From Leptospiraceae bacterium (GTDB lineage: Bacteria > Spirochaetota > Leptospiria > Leptospirales > Leptospiraceae), in contig JADJFV010000005.1 in NCBI GenBank assembly GCA_016708435.1, forward strand, positions 124,001 through 188,000: 64,000 bases of DNA. The letters run 5' to 3'. Each line of letters opens with the position of its first letter. Within the stretch, counting starts at the first letter, position 1. The notes beneath the pieces are model-generated. The model was given only the letters and a program-made list of their open reading frames with translations. It had not been told where the DNA came from and did no database searches. The position numbers and the translations under genes were made by a program. Below, piece by piece: positions 44,691 through 53,761 of this stretch.

Positions 44691-46433
44691 TCAAAAATTC
44701 TCAATCCTATAAATACAAGCCCTGGCAATTGCAGTGCTATCAATCACATACGCTTTACAGTCCTTCGTCCATCTTTCCAAAGCATTCGTATTTTTTAATT
44801 TTAGTAAAGCCCGCTCATAAAGTAAGCTAGAAAGATAGCGTGCAGTTATAATCATTAGATTTTCAGCGAGTCTTTCTTTTGTTTTATCAGAATCAAAAGA
44901 GCGGAAACTTTGAATAGCCGCTTCTAGTGTCTGCCATTGCTCATCAATAAACTTTGAAGGGAAATTGATCTCTACTTTGATCGAGTTCAGGTACTTTCTG
45001 AAATTTCCTTCTTCGCTCATTCCTGCGAGTATAGCGCCTGTCGCAATCCTTACATGGATTTGACTTGTGCCTTCATAGATAGTATTGATTCTGGAATCTC
45101 TAAAAAACCTAGACACATCATAGTCTTCTGTGTATCCAGCTCCTCCATGAATTTGCACTGCGATGTTTGCACATTTATGACCTTCTTCCGAGCAGTAGTA
45201 TTTTGCGATAGGCGTAAGAAGGGAAGCCAGGCTACTAAAATTTTTAATTCGTTCGTCTTTTCTTATTTCCCTATCGTCTTTTCCTTCTTTCTCCATTCGA
45301 ATCTGATGATGTTGGTAAAGATCGATTACCCGCGATGTCTCTAAGGTGAGAAGTCGCATCGCGTTTGTTTCTCTTTGAATTTTGTGAATCATTTCGGCGA
45401 CAGCTGGAATTTCCCCGATTGGTTTTCCAAATTGAATTCTTTCACTAGCATATTTTTTACATTCAGCCAATACGCCCGCTCCACCACCGGGACCACCCGC
45501 TGCACTTGCAAGACGCATAAAGTTAGTCATCCCTGCCGTATAACGTGTGAGACCTAAGCCTTCTTCTCCTAAAATTTCTGCATAAGAATTATCGTATACA
45601 ATTTCACAAGTGGGTGACGCGTGTATGCCCATCTTCTTTTCAATTCCCGCTACTTCAATGTCAGTGCTTTTAACTAAAAATACAGATAAACCTCTTGCGC
45701 CATTTTGTTTTCCAGCTCTAGCTAAAGTAAGAAGTAGAGAAGGGTGATCTCCCAGACCACACCCCTGCGAAATAAAGCGTTTAGTTCCTGTTATCCGGTA
45801 ACTTCCATCTTCTTGTTTTGTTGCAACCGTTCGCACATTATTCAGATCAGAGCCAAAGTCAGGCTCTGTGAGTGCCATTGCAAATAAAGATTCGCCTGTA
45901 GCCGCCTTAGACGCATACTCTTCATTTTGCGCACTTGTTCCAAAGCGAGAAACAATTTGAGCCAGGTTTAAAAGAGTAGTAGTCATACAAAGAGATACAT
46001 CTCCTCTAGTCATAATCATAGCAAAAAGAGCACCTATAGTAGCAGGAAGACCAAGACCACCGGCTTCTCTAGATATAGCGTATGCCATTAGCCCCGTATT
46101 TCTAAATTTCTCATAAATTTCAATTGTTTCTTTCGGAAAAATTACTTTTCCATTTTCATATTTCAGATGATTTCTATCCATGGCTTGTGCTACCTGGGAA
46201 ACCTCTTTTCCGAAAAATTCTCCCAGTGAATCAAGGCAGGATTTATATAACTCCAATGCTTCTTCAAAATTAGAAGGAGCCATTTCGTATCTAGGATTTT
46301 TTGTTTTTAAGAAATGCTTATGGTCGTAAAAATCATTTCCCTCAGCTCCTTCCACAATCGACTTCCAATCAATTAAATGATTGAATACAATCTGTAAATC
46401 CTCATCGTCAGTGAAATAGTTATTTGAAATCAT
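44691..46433 (-). CDS. Acyl-CoA dehydrogenase
   Basis: 580 residues: N-terminal helical, middle beta and C-terminal helical domains of the family plus an extra C-terminal helical region (~490-580). Signatures: MALTEPDFGSDL, RITGTKRFIS, and CANIAVQIHGGAGYTEDYDV then SRFFRDSRINTIYEGTSQIH, which includes the C-terminal Glu region. FAD-dependent introduction of the 2,3-double bond in beta-oxidation; the long form suggests medium/long chains. It is followed upstream by the dienoyl-CoA-reductase-like gene on the same strand, 170 bp away. Confidence 0.93.
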   Translation of the reverse strand: MISNNYFTDDEDLQIVFNHLIDWKSIVEGAEGNDFYDHKHFLKTKNPRYEMAPSNFEEALELYKSCLDSLGEFFGKEVSQVAQAMDRNHLKYENGKVIFPKETIEIYEKFRNTGLMAYAISREAGGLGLPATIGALFAMIMTRGDVSLCMTTTLLNLAQIVSRFGTSAQNEEYASKAATGESLFAMALTEPDFGSDLNNVRTVATKQEDGSYRITGTKRFISQGCGLGDHPSLLLTLARAGKQNGARGLSVFLVKSTDIEVAGIEKKMGIHASPTCEIVYDNSYAEILGEEGLGLTRYTAGMTNFMRLASAAGGPGGGAGVLAECKKYASERIQFGKPIGEIPAVAEMIHKIQRETNAMRLLTLETSRVIDLYQHHQIRMEKEGKDDREIRKDERIKNFSSLASLLTPIAKYYCSEEGHKCANIAVQIHGGAGYTEDYDVSRFFRDSRINTIYEGTSQIHVRIATGAILAGMSEEGNFRKYLNSIKVEINFPSKFIDEQWQTLEAAIQSFRSFDSDKTKERLAENLMIITARYLSSLLYERALLKLKNTNALERWTKDCKAYVIDSTAIARACIYRIENF

Positions 46434-46444
46434 AGTTATCCTTC

Positions 46445-46598
46445 TACAGTCACCTCGAACAGCTCCATCGTGAGAGGTCTATTTTACAATAATCGTAAAG
46501 AGTAAATCTCACCGAATTTTTGTCAGATAGACCTCTCACCAATATTATATTTATTGGCTTGCACCAACCAACACATTTCTGGGTTCGAGGTGACTGTA
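46445..46598. repeat. Inverted-repeat element, full copy (154 bp)
   Basis: Ends TACAGTCACCTCGAAC (46445-46460) and GTTCGAGGTGACTGTA (46583-46598) are perfect inverted repeats. A nested inverted pair, GTGAGAGGTCTAT and ATAGACCTCTCAC, lies inside. It occupies most of the space between the two fatty-acid genes. Confidence 0.85.
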
Positions 46599-46606
46599 AT
46601 AATCTT

Positions 46607-48599
46607 TTATATTTTATGAGCTGCTTCGAGTCCTTCTAAGAAGGCTCGCTTTGCATCAATTCCTTTTGCGTCTTTTGCTCCACCGATTAGAAATGTTTTC
46701 TTTTGCGGATACTTGGAAGTAAACTCTTCATAGAGAGAAATTTCCTTTTCTTGTCCAACACATAAAATGATAGAGTCACATGCATAGGTAAACTCTTCTC
46801 CGCTTTTTAAAACTACTTTCAGTCCCTCTTTTGTTACTTCTTTGTAGTCTAGTCCATGAAAAAATTCAACGCCTGCTGATTCTAATTCTTGCTTTAATGC
46901 CCAGAAAGTTGTCGGACCAAGACCAGCCCCATGCTTTCCATTTCTTCTAAATACCGCAACATTCCTGTTAGCCTTATGCGGTTGAATTCCTACATTTGTA
47001 AAAGAATTGATATTGTATTTTTTATCGTAGGATTCAAACGTTGGGTCGTGATCTTCTGTTAGTTTATGTGCAACGTCAACTCCAATTCCACCGCCTCCAA
47101 TGACTGCGACTTTTTTTCCCGGCTTAAATTTTCCTGTCAGATAATCAGTGTAATTCCCAACTGGAAGATTTTCAAGTCCCGGGATTTTAGCTTCTCTCGG
47201 TTTCACACCTGTAGCAAATACAACTGCATCTGGATTTAATTCTTCAAGCAATCCTAAATTCGCTTGTGTATTTAAACGAATTTCTACACCCAGGTAGGGA
47301 AGTTCATTTTGAAAAAATCGAATTGTTTCTTTGAATTCGGATTTTCCCGGGATATGAGAGGCTAATTGAAATTGTCCACCAAGTTCACTTGCTTTTTCTA
47401 ATAAAATTACTTTATGACCCAATGAAGCACTTGCACGGGCAGCTTCTAAGCCGGCAGGACCTGTTCCAATTACTACTACCTTTTTCGGGGTAATAGATGA
47501 TTTACGCTCGTAAGTAAGTTCATTTACTGCTTCCGGATTTACAATACAAGAAACAGATTTTTCCTGGAAGGCATGATCTAGACAAGCCTGGTTACAAGCA
47601 ATACATGTATTGATTCTATTGGACATTCCTGTTTTAAATTTATTTACAATGGCAGCATCAGCTAAAAAGGGACGAGCCATAGAAATAATATCAGCCTGGT
47701 TACTATCAAATATCCGCTGCATGGTAGACGGATCATTTACGCGGTTGGAGGCAATGATTGGGACGCCTGGAGTATTTTCTTTGATACGACTTGCTGTAGA
47801 AGCCCAGGCACCACGCGGCACTAACTGGCTAATTGTAGGTATCCGCGACTCATGCCATCCAATTCCAATATTTAAAGCAGAAACTTTTTCATCTCTAAGA
47901 GTATTTGCAAGTAATATTACATCTTCGAAGGTTGGATTTCCTGGAATCAAATCAATTCCAGACATACGAAATATGACCGGAAATCCTTCGGGTAGATTTT
48001 TTCTTACAGCGCGTAGAACTTCAATGGACATATTCATCCTGCGCTTTTCATCTCCACCGAAGTAGTCTTCTCTTTTATTTGTCACAGGTGAAAAGAATTG
48101 ATTGAGTAAATAACCTTCACTTCCCATAATCTCTACAGAGCCAAATCCTGATTCTCTTGCAAGCCTTGCTGCGATTCCAAAGTCTTCCACTGTCTTCCAG
48201 CATTCTTCTTCTGTGAGTGCGCGCGGTATATAACGATTAATCGGAGCGCGAATAGCAGACGGACCAACACAACCTCTATCGAACGCATAACGTCCTGCAT
48301 GAAAGAGTTGCGCGCACATATTTCCTTTTCCCGCAAAAGTCATTCATTTTTTTAAGCTCTTCTGCATGTTCAGGAATTTGAATGTTAAAAAAAGTCCTAG
48401 AACCTTTTCCTTCTTCGTTTACGCTGATTCCGCCCGTAACGATAAGACCAACCCCGCCTTCGAATCGCTTCCCGTAAAACGCTGCCATTCTCTCAGCAGT
48501 TCCCAATTCTCCCTCAACGCCTAAATGCATCGAACCCATAATAAAACGATTGGGCAGTGTATAATTTCCAATTTGAATTGATTCAAAAGCTGTGCTCAT
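46607..48599 (-). CDS. 2,4-dienoyl-CoA reductase-like flavoenzyme (frameshifted)
   Basis: 663 residues after removal of one base from the AAAA at 48335-48338 (+ strand), which joins ELKKMNDFAGKGNMCAQLFHAGR across the break. Start at 48599 is supported by CGGAG ~6 bp before ATG. Domains: FMN TIM barrel of the old-yellow-enzyme/FadH class (~1-350), a [4Fe-4S] site CIACNQAC plus a later Cys, and a FAD/NAD(P) domain with VVIGTGPAGLEAARA and VAVIGGGGIGVDVA. It reduces dienoyl-CoA esters in oxidation of unsaturated fatty acids. Context with the acyl-CoA dehydrogenase and TetR supports this; related trimethylamine dehydrogenases are the alternative. Confidence 0.88.
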
Positions 48600-48616
48600 A
48601 GTTGTCTCCGTATCTT

Positions 48617-48747
48617 CGGTCATTTCGAACTAGCAGCATCCAAGTTTGCGCCGTGAGAAATCTATTTTGCAAACATAGTATTGTGTTATTCTATAACTAT
48701 GTTTGTCAGATAGACCTCTCACGAAGAGGCTGTTCGAGGTGACTGTA
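48617..48747. repeat. Inverted-repeat element, full copy (131 bp)
   Basis: Left end CGGTCATTTCGAAC (48617-48630) is diverged; right end GTTCGAGGTGACTGTA (48732-48747) is typical. GTGAGAAATCTATTTTGC and ATAGACCTCTCAC are shared with the 3442 copy. It lies between the reductase gene and the operators, so the reductase promoter is either in it or beyond it. Confidence 0.8.
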
Positions 48748-48751
48748 TAAT

Positions 48752-48807
48752 TTACCACTGGTAAGTTATATTGAATTTTTGTCAACGTATTAATTTACCA
48801 TTGGTAA
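48752..48807. promoter_or_regulatory. Two TTACCA-N-TGGTAA operator palindromes
   Basis: TTACCACTGGTAA (48752-48764) and TTACCATTGGTAA (48795-48807) are perfect 6+6 palindromes around one base, 43 bp centre to centre (four helical turns). They lie between the divergent reductase and tetR genes, where a TetR autoregulator would bind. Binding is inference. Confidence 0.7.
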
Positions 48808-48850
48808 AATACTGCTTGCAAAGAAACAGCAAATCATTTTCATTGAGTCA

Positions 48851-49501
48851 ATGGTAGCTAGTAAGAAAAAATCTAAAAAGAAGCAATTAAAAGTAGGTAG
48901 ACCTTTAAAGAAAAATGGACTTACTGTAAGAGAAGATTTAATTTTAGCAGGCACTGAACTTTTAAAGACTACTTCCTTGGAAAAACTTTCTCTAAGACAA
49001 GTCGCCTCGAAGGCAGGTGTCAGTCATGTCGCTACCTACCATCATTTTGAAAATAAAAATGCTTTGCTTGCTGCCATTGCCGAATTTGGTTTTCAAAAAT
49101 ACTTTGCTAGTTACCAGGAAGAATTAAAAAGAACGAACAATGATTTTCTCGGTAGATACCGTGCTCTTGGCTGGACGTATGTGCAATTTATTTTAAACAA
49201 CCAACAATTTGCCCGTATCATGTTTGGTGGTGTCGGCGTTGATTTAAAACTCCATCCAACGTTAGCCGCAGTCTCTCGTCGCACCTATAAGCAGCTACAT
49301 GAAATTATCCGCATGGGACAACGCCTCGGTGTAATCGGAGAAGGCAACGCAAGAGACAAGACATTAGCCTCCTGGGCAATGATCCACGGAATCGCAATGC
49401 TATTTCTAGAGGGCAGAATTAAACCCAAAAACAATCTAAAAGAAATGGAAGAGTTAATTCAGTCGGTCACGGAATACGCTTACTTGGGGATGAAAGTTTA
49501 G
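48851..49501 (+). CDS. TetR-family transcriptional regulator
   Basis: 216 residues. A Lys-rich N-terminal tail (~1-20) precedes a TetR helix-turn-helix (~25-72) with LRQVASKAGVSHVATYHHF. The C-terminal ligand domain has the WAMIHGIAMLFLEGR stretch of the TetR_C_33-like group. Divergent from the dienoyl reductase and acyl-CoA dehydrogenase genes; it probably represses them and itself through the paired TTACCANTGGTAA sites, releasing when an acyl-CoA or similar effector binds. Confidence 0.88.
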   Translation: MVASKKKSKKKQLKVGRPLKKNGLTVREDLILAGTELLKTTSLEKLSLRQVASKAGVSHVATYHHFENKNALLAAIAEFGFQKYFASYQEELKRTNNDFLGRYRALGWTYVQFILNNQQFARIMFGGVGVDLKLHPTLAAVSRRTYKQLHEIIRMGQRLGVIGEGNARDKTLASWAMIHGIAMLFLEGRIKPKNNLKEMEELIQSVTEYAYLGMKV

Positions 49502-49679
49502 TTTTTTAGAGCTTTACTTTTTCCAAAAGGATTTCTTTAATTCGTTTGACACTTCTTTACTAATCTCGATACGTTGAAATTCATTTGTGTTTTTTTTCTC
49601 AGTGTTCTCTGCAAACTCTGTGAGAAATTTATACTTTTAAACAATTCCAGTAAAATAAACAGAACAAAAGGAATTTACT

Positions 49680-50897
49680 ATGTGGGAAGATTTCCAACAA
49701 CATCTCTGGCTTTATCTATCTATGCCTTTGGTCGCGGCTTTGATTGGTTATGTTACAAAATTGGTTGCGATACGGATGATGTTTCAGCCAATCAAGTTCA
49801 TTGGTATAAAACCTTTTTTGGGATGGCAGGGGATTATTCCTCGCCGTGCAGAAAAGATGGCATCAATTGCGGCGGATACTCTCACTGCTAGACTTATTAA
49901 TACGCGTGAGTTATACAATAGAATTGATCCCACTGAAATCATTAAAGCATTAGAAGAGCCTTTAATTCGAGACATTGATATCATTGCAGATGAGGTTATC
50001 GGAAAATTACAACCGGAGATATGGGAAGCTTTACCGACTCTAGTGCGTGATCAACTCATTGGAAATATGAGAAAGGAAATTCCCGGAGTCATCAAAGCAT
50101 TAATGGCAGACATGGATCGGGATTTGGATTCTATCTTTGATATAAAATCAATGGTCGTTTCAATCATGAGTAAAGACAAGGAACTTCTCAATCGTATTTT
50201 CAAAGAAGTAGGAAAGCCCGAATTTCAATTCATTGCAAATTCAGGAATCTATTTTGGTTTTCTAATTGGACTCATACAGGCAAGCACATGGATGCTCACA
50301 CATTCTCCGCTCATCATGCCAATGTTTGGTTTATTCACTGGTTGGTTTACAGATTGGTTAGCACTCAAGATGATTTTTTATCCCAAACAACAAACTAAAT
50401 ACATGGGACTTGTTACCTGGCAGGGACTCTTTATAAAGAGAAGGCAACAAGTGGCAGCGGAATACGGTGCGTTAATCGCAACAGAGATATTAACCCCTAG
50501 AAATATTCTAGAATATGTTTTGTCAGGTCCTCTTTCAGATAGACTTTACGAAATGATAACTCGAATTATTAAAAAGACAATTGATACCCAAGTTGGATTT
50601 GCAAAACCAATTGTTATCATGACTTTAGGCGGAGAGAAATACCAGGAAGTAAAGCACAAAGCAGCATTGAAAATCATTGAGCGTTTACCAGAAACTTTAA
50701 AGAATATTGAGACATACGTTGGTAATGCGCTAGATATTAAAAATACTATCGTAAGTAAAATGCAACAACTCACTGAAGAAGAATTTGAAGGTGTCCTTAG
50801 ACCTGCCTTCCAACAGGATGAATGGATACTTATCACCGTAGGCGCTGTTCTTGGTTTTCTCGTCGGGGAAATGCAAGTATTCCTAATGACGCATTGA
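49680..50897 (+). CDS. DUF445 family membrane protein
   Basis: 405 residues. N-terminal membrane helix with GYVTKLVAIRMMFQPI and a duplicated equivalent later (TGWFTDWLALKMIFYP), the internal repeat typical of DUF445. A third helix ends the protein. The middle is helical and amphipathic. Function of the family is not known. AAAGGA lies ~8 bp before the ATG. The downstream lipoprotein starts 22 bp after its stop. Confidence 0.87.
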   Translation: MWEDFQQHLWLYLSMPLVAALIGYVTKLVAIRMMFQPIKFIGIKPFLGWQGIIPRRAEKMASIAADTLTARLINTRELYNRIDPTEIIKALEEPLIRDIDIIADEVIGKLQPEIWEALPTLVRDQLIGNMRKEIPGVIKALMADMDRDLDSIFDIKSMVVSIMSKDKELLNRIFKEVGKPEFQFIANSGIYFGFLIGLIQASTWMLTHSPLIMPMFGLFTGWFTDWLALKMIFYPKQQTKYMGLVTWQGLFIKRRQQVAAEYGALIATEILTPRNILEYVLSGPLSDRLYEMITRIIKKTIDTQVGFAKPIVIMTLGGEKYQEVKHKAALKIIERLPETLKNIETYVGNALDIKNTIVSKMQQLTEEEFEGVLRPAFQQDEWILITVGAVLGFLVGEMQVFLMTH

Positions 50898-50919
50898 TTT
50901 GTTTAAAGGAAAAAATATT

Positions 50920-51855
50920 TTGAAGATAACACAAATTTTACTCTCACTCTGTTTCCTGATTTTAGTGAATTGCAGAGTAACGTCGTTACCCGCTAGGTCA
51001 GTTCAGAAGGGAAACACAACTCCCTTCGATTTGAAATCCTATTCCAATCCAAAAGGAAAAATCCAATTTCAAAAAGTAGTCTCTGCTGATTGGGCTGTTT
51101 CTAGAGGTGGTCTCATTTACTTGGATGATCCTATTTCTAAAGAAAAGGGTCTTAAAGAAGGGGATGAGCCAATACAAATTTATATGTATGTGATCGATCA
51201 TCCTGTTCATGGAAGATTTTTTATTGATACAGGAATTGCAAATGTATTTAAAAAAGATCCATCGCAGTGGCCTGTTAATTGGCTTCTCAAGAAAGGAATG
51301 AATATGAATGCTTTAAAAGTAAAACAGACGTTAGGCGACTGGATGACTGCTAATCCTGCAAAACTAAACGGTGTATTTTTAACTCATATGCATATTGATC
51401 ATTTAATGGGTGGAGGTGATTTAGGAAAAGAAATTCCTATCTATACAGGAACAAAAGAATCAACTTCTACTGCCTTCATCAACATGTTTGTGCAAGGTAG
51501 CACAAACGATTTACTCGGAGAAGGAAAAACAATCCAAGAATTAGAATTTCCCAATGCAGACTCTGAATTGGGTCTTTCTACTTTAGACTTTTTTGGCGAT
51601 GGCTCTCTTATTGTTCTCTATTCTCCTGGTCACACTCCCGGCAGTTTAGCATTTTTAGTTCATAGCACAAATGGTCTTCAACTTGTTCTAGGGGATACTT
51701 GTCATACTACCTTCGGTTGGCAAAACAATGTTCCCCCCGGAGACTTCACCGCTGACCGAGATAAAAATAGAAATAGCTTGAATGCTTTGCAACTCATTGC
51801 AAAGAAATTCAAAGATATAAAAATCCATCCCGGCCATCAGAGTTTAAAGGATTAA
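50920..51855 (+). CDS. Metallo-beta-lactamase-fold lipoprotein hydrolase
   Basis: 311 residues from TTG 50920, chosen for AAAGGA ~9 bp upstream; an in-frame TTG at 50899 is possible. Lipobox LVNC (about Cys18) marks an exported lipoprotein. The fold's metal ligands are complete: THMHIDHL, SPGHTPGS, GDTCH and HPGHQ. The pattern resembles AHL-lactonase-like and related hydrolases; the substrate is unknown. It is convergent with the GMC oxidoreductase, two bases apart. Confidence 0.85.
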   Translation: MKITQILLSLCFLILVNCRVTSLPARSVQKGNTTPFDLKSYSNPKGKIQFQKVVSADWAVSRGGLIYLDDPISKEKGLKEGDEPIQIYMYVIDHPVHGRFFIDTGIANVFKKDPSQWPVNWLLKKGMNMNALKVKQTLGDWMTANPAKLNGVFLTHMHIDHLMGGGDLGKEIPIYTGTKESTSTAFINMFVQGSTNDLLGEGKTIQELEFPNADSELGLSTLDFFGDGSLIVLYSPGHTPGSLAFLVHSTNGLQLVLGDTCHTTFGWQNNVPPGDFTADRDKNRNSLNALQLIAKKFKDIKIHPGHQSLKD

Positions 51856-51857
51856 CT

Positions 51858-53513
51858 TTATTTCATATCAAATTGATCTGCAATTCTCTCGGCCATGGCG
51901 GCTATCGTTAGCGATGGGTTTGGTCCGAGAGAAGTAGGAATGATGCTAGCGTCTACTACGTATAAACCCTTGTGACCGAATACTTCTCCTTTTCCGTCAA
52001 CAACTCCTGTTTCTTTTGACTCTCCCATTACACATCCACCAATTGGATGAACCGCGATGATTTTATTGAGATAGGTGAGTGGGTTATCCACAAATATTCC
52101 TTCCATTTTATTTGCCATTGTCTTCATGGCTCGGCGCACTCTATCGTAATGCAACTGGCTACTCTTCATTTGCCACTTGATGATTGGTTCTCCATCTTCC
52201 CGAAGTTTAATTTCTCCATCGTTTCTGTCTCGTCCCATGCCTAGAAGTAGATAAGCTTTTCTCACAAACTTTTCGCTGTCGAGTAAATCGATTAGTTTAT
52301 CACCAACATTGACTTCGCCTTTATGCATAGGGGAACCAATCAGTTTAAAAAAGAATTCTTTTAGATAACGAATTCCTATTTTAATCGGACGAATTAAAAA
52401 GTGAACGGATGGAATTTTTCCGGATACATACCAACCAAGTCCAATTGGAAAGCCAGCATCTTGAATAAATGCGTTATGCGCGTAACCATCGGGATAAGGT
52501 TTGAATTTATGCTGAATAGCCGCTGTAATTACAGGTCCTTTGGTAGGAATCACATCATGCGATGTATTTAATACAGAGCCTTCTAAGTCTCCATTTCCGC
52601 ACCATTTTTTCCCAAGCATGGGAGAAAGATTTTTTAGTTTGCCTTCTTTTTGCATTCTTAGAAGTAAAGCAGTAGAGCCAAGAGAGCCTGCTGAGACTAT
52701 GACTTTCTTTGCAGTCAGTTTTATTTTCTTTTCTGGTTCTCGCGGATTATAATAAATAACCTCATATCCACCGTCTTTATCTTCCATCGGAGAAATAGAT
52801 TCTACATTTGCGTTAGTTCTCACATCGGCTGCGACTTTTTGTTTTTGAGCACGGAAGATGTAATTTAAATCTAATGTATTCTTTGCATGAATATTACAGC
52901 CTATATCACATTCACCGCATTTGTTGCAATTCGATTGCAGGGCACCGTGAGCGTTTAAGGACTGTTGTCCGGGAAAATCACCTTTGAATCGAATTGCTAA
53001 GTCAGGAAAAATAACTTTTGGTTTTTCCAATTCATCTTCCGTTTGTTCTAAGGACTCACCGATTTCTTTAAACAAATGCGTCTTAGGCGTGCGGTTGTAG
53101 TATTCGTTATCAAGCGGGTAGGGCGATGCTTCCATTGTGTTGACTACTTTATCATAATAAGGCTCAAGAGTCTTGCGGGTAATACCGTTTGGCCAGCCAG
53201 CAAAATTTTCTTCTGGCATTCTCATTAATACATTTGCATAGATAAGACTTCCTCCACCTAAACCACTTGCGGTTACTGACATTAAGTCGCTCTCTGGATA
53301 ATCACGAATTTCCATAAAGCCAAAGCGTTTGTCTTTTGGATCCCAGATTAGTTTTTCTTTGATTTCGTGAATTCGTCTAGGAAAATCCCACATCTTGTAG
53401 TGCTTTCCTCTTTCTAATAGGCAAACCTTGATTCCTTTTTCTGCTAAGCGACAAGTCATCACAGACCCACCAAAACCAGACCCAATTACAATCACATCGA
53501 AATCAAATTTCAT
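51858..53513 (-). CDS. GMC-family oxidoreductase (cholesterol-oxidase-like)
   Basis: 551 residues. N-terminal FAD site VIGSGFGGSVMTCRLAEKG, GMC signature GLGGGSLIYANVLMRMP, and a C-terminal active-site HPIGGCVMG with VVDASIIPTSLGPNPSLTIA. A Cys-rich insertion, CNKCGECDIGC (~residue 195), looks like a metal or Fe-S site and is found in a subset of GMC enzymes. It oxidises an alcohol, possibly a sterol or long-chain fatty alcohol. No signal peptide. Confidence 0.87.
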   Translation of the reverse strand: MKFDFDVIVIGSGFGGSVMTCRLAEKGIKVCLLERGKHYKMWDFPRRIHEIKEKLIWDPKDKRFGFMEIRDYPESDLMSVTASGLGGGSLIYANVLMRMPEENFAGWPNGITRKTLEPYYDKVVNTMEASPYPLDNEYYNRTPKTHLFKEIGESLEQTEDELEKPKVIFPDLAIRFKGDFPGQQSLNAHGALQSNCNKCGECDIGCNIHAKNTLDLNYIFRAQKQKVAADVRTNANVESISPMEDKDGGYEVIYYNPREPEKKIKLTAKKVIVSAGSLGSTALLLRMQKEGKLKNLSPMLGKKWCGNGDLEGSVLNTSHDVIPTKGPVITAAIQHKFKPYPDGYAHNAFIQDAGFPIGLGWYVSGKIPSVHFLIRPIKIGIRYLKEFFFKLIGSPMHKGEVNVGDKLIDLLDSEKFVRKAYLLLGMGRDRNDGEIKLREDGEPIIKWQMKSSQLHYDRVRRAMKTMANKMEGIFVDNPLTYLNKIIAVHPIGGCVMGESKETGVVDGKGEVFGHKGLYVVDASIIPTSLGPNPSLTIAAMAERIADQFDMK

Positions 53514-53761
53514 TTTATATCTTCCTTAATTTTTTCTAAAACTGATTCAGTGCCTGTTGTTTTTATTTACTAAAGTTCGCTTGTCAAGTTGTAAATTTTG
53601 ATTTCAAAGGATTCATTCTTTTCCATCTGATTCTAATCATTTATATATTTTTTCCAGAGAGAGATTGCATAAATTAAATGGTTTTTTAAAAAAAATAAAA
53701 ACTAGAACGAACTTTTTTTACCCTTCCAAGTTTCTAATAGGTAAAACTTTGAGGTTGAAAC

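Noticed and set aside
49574..49891. Plus-strand frame starting before DUF445
   Set aside because: It overlaps the DUF445 start in another frame, with no ribosome site or domain; DUF445 has both.
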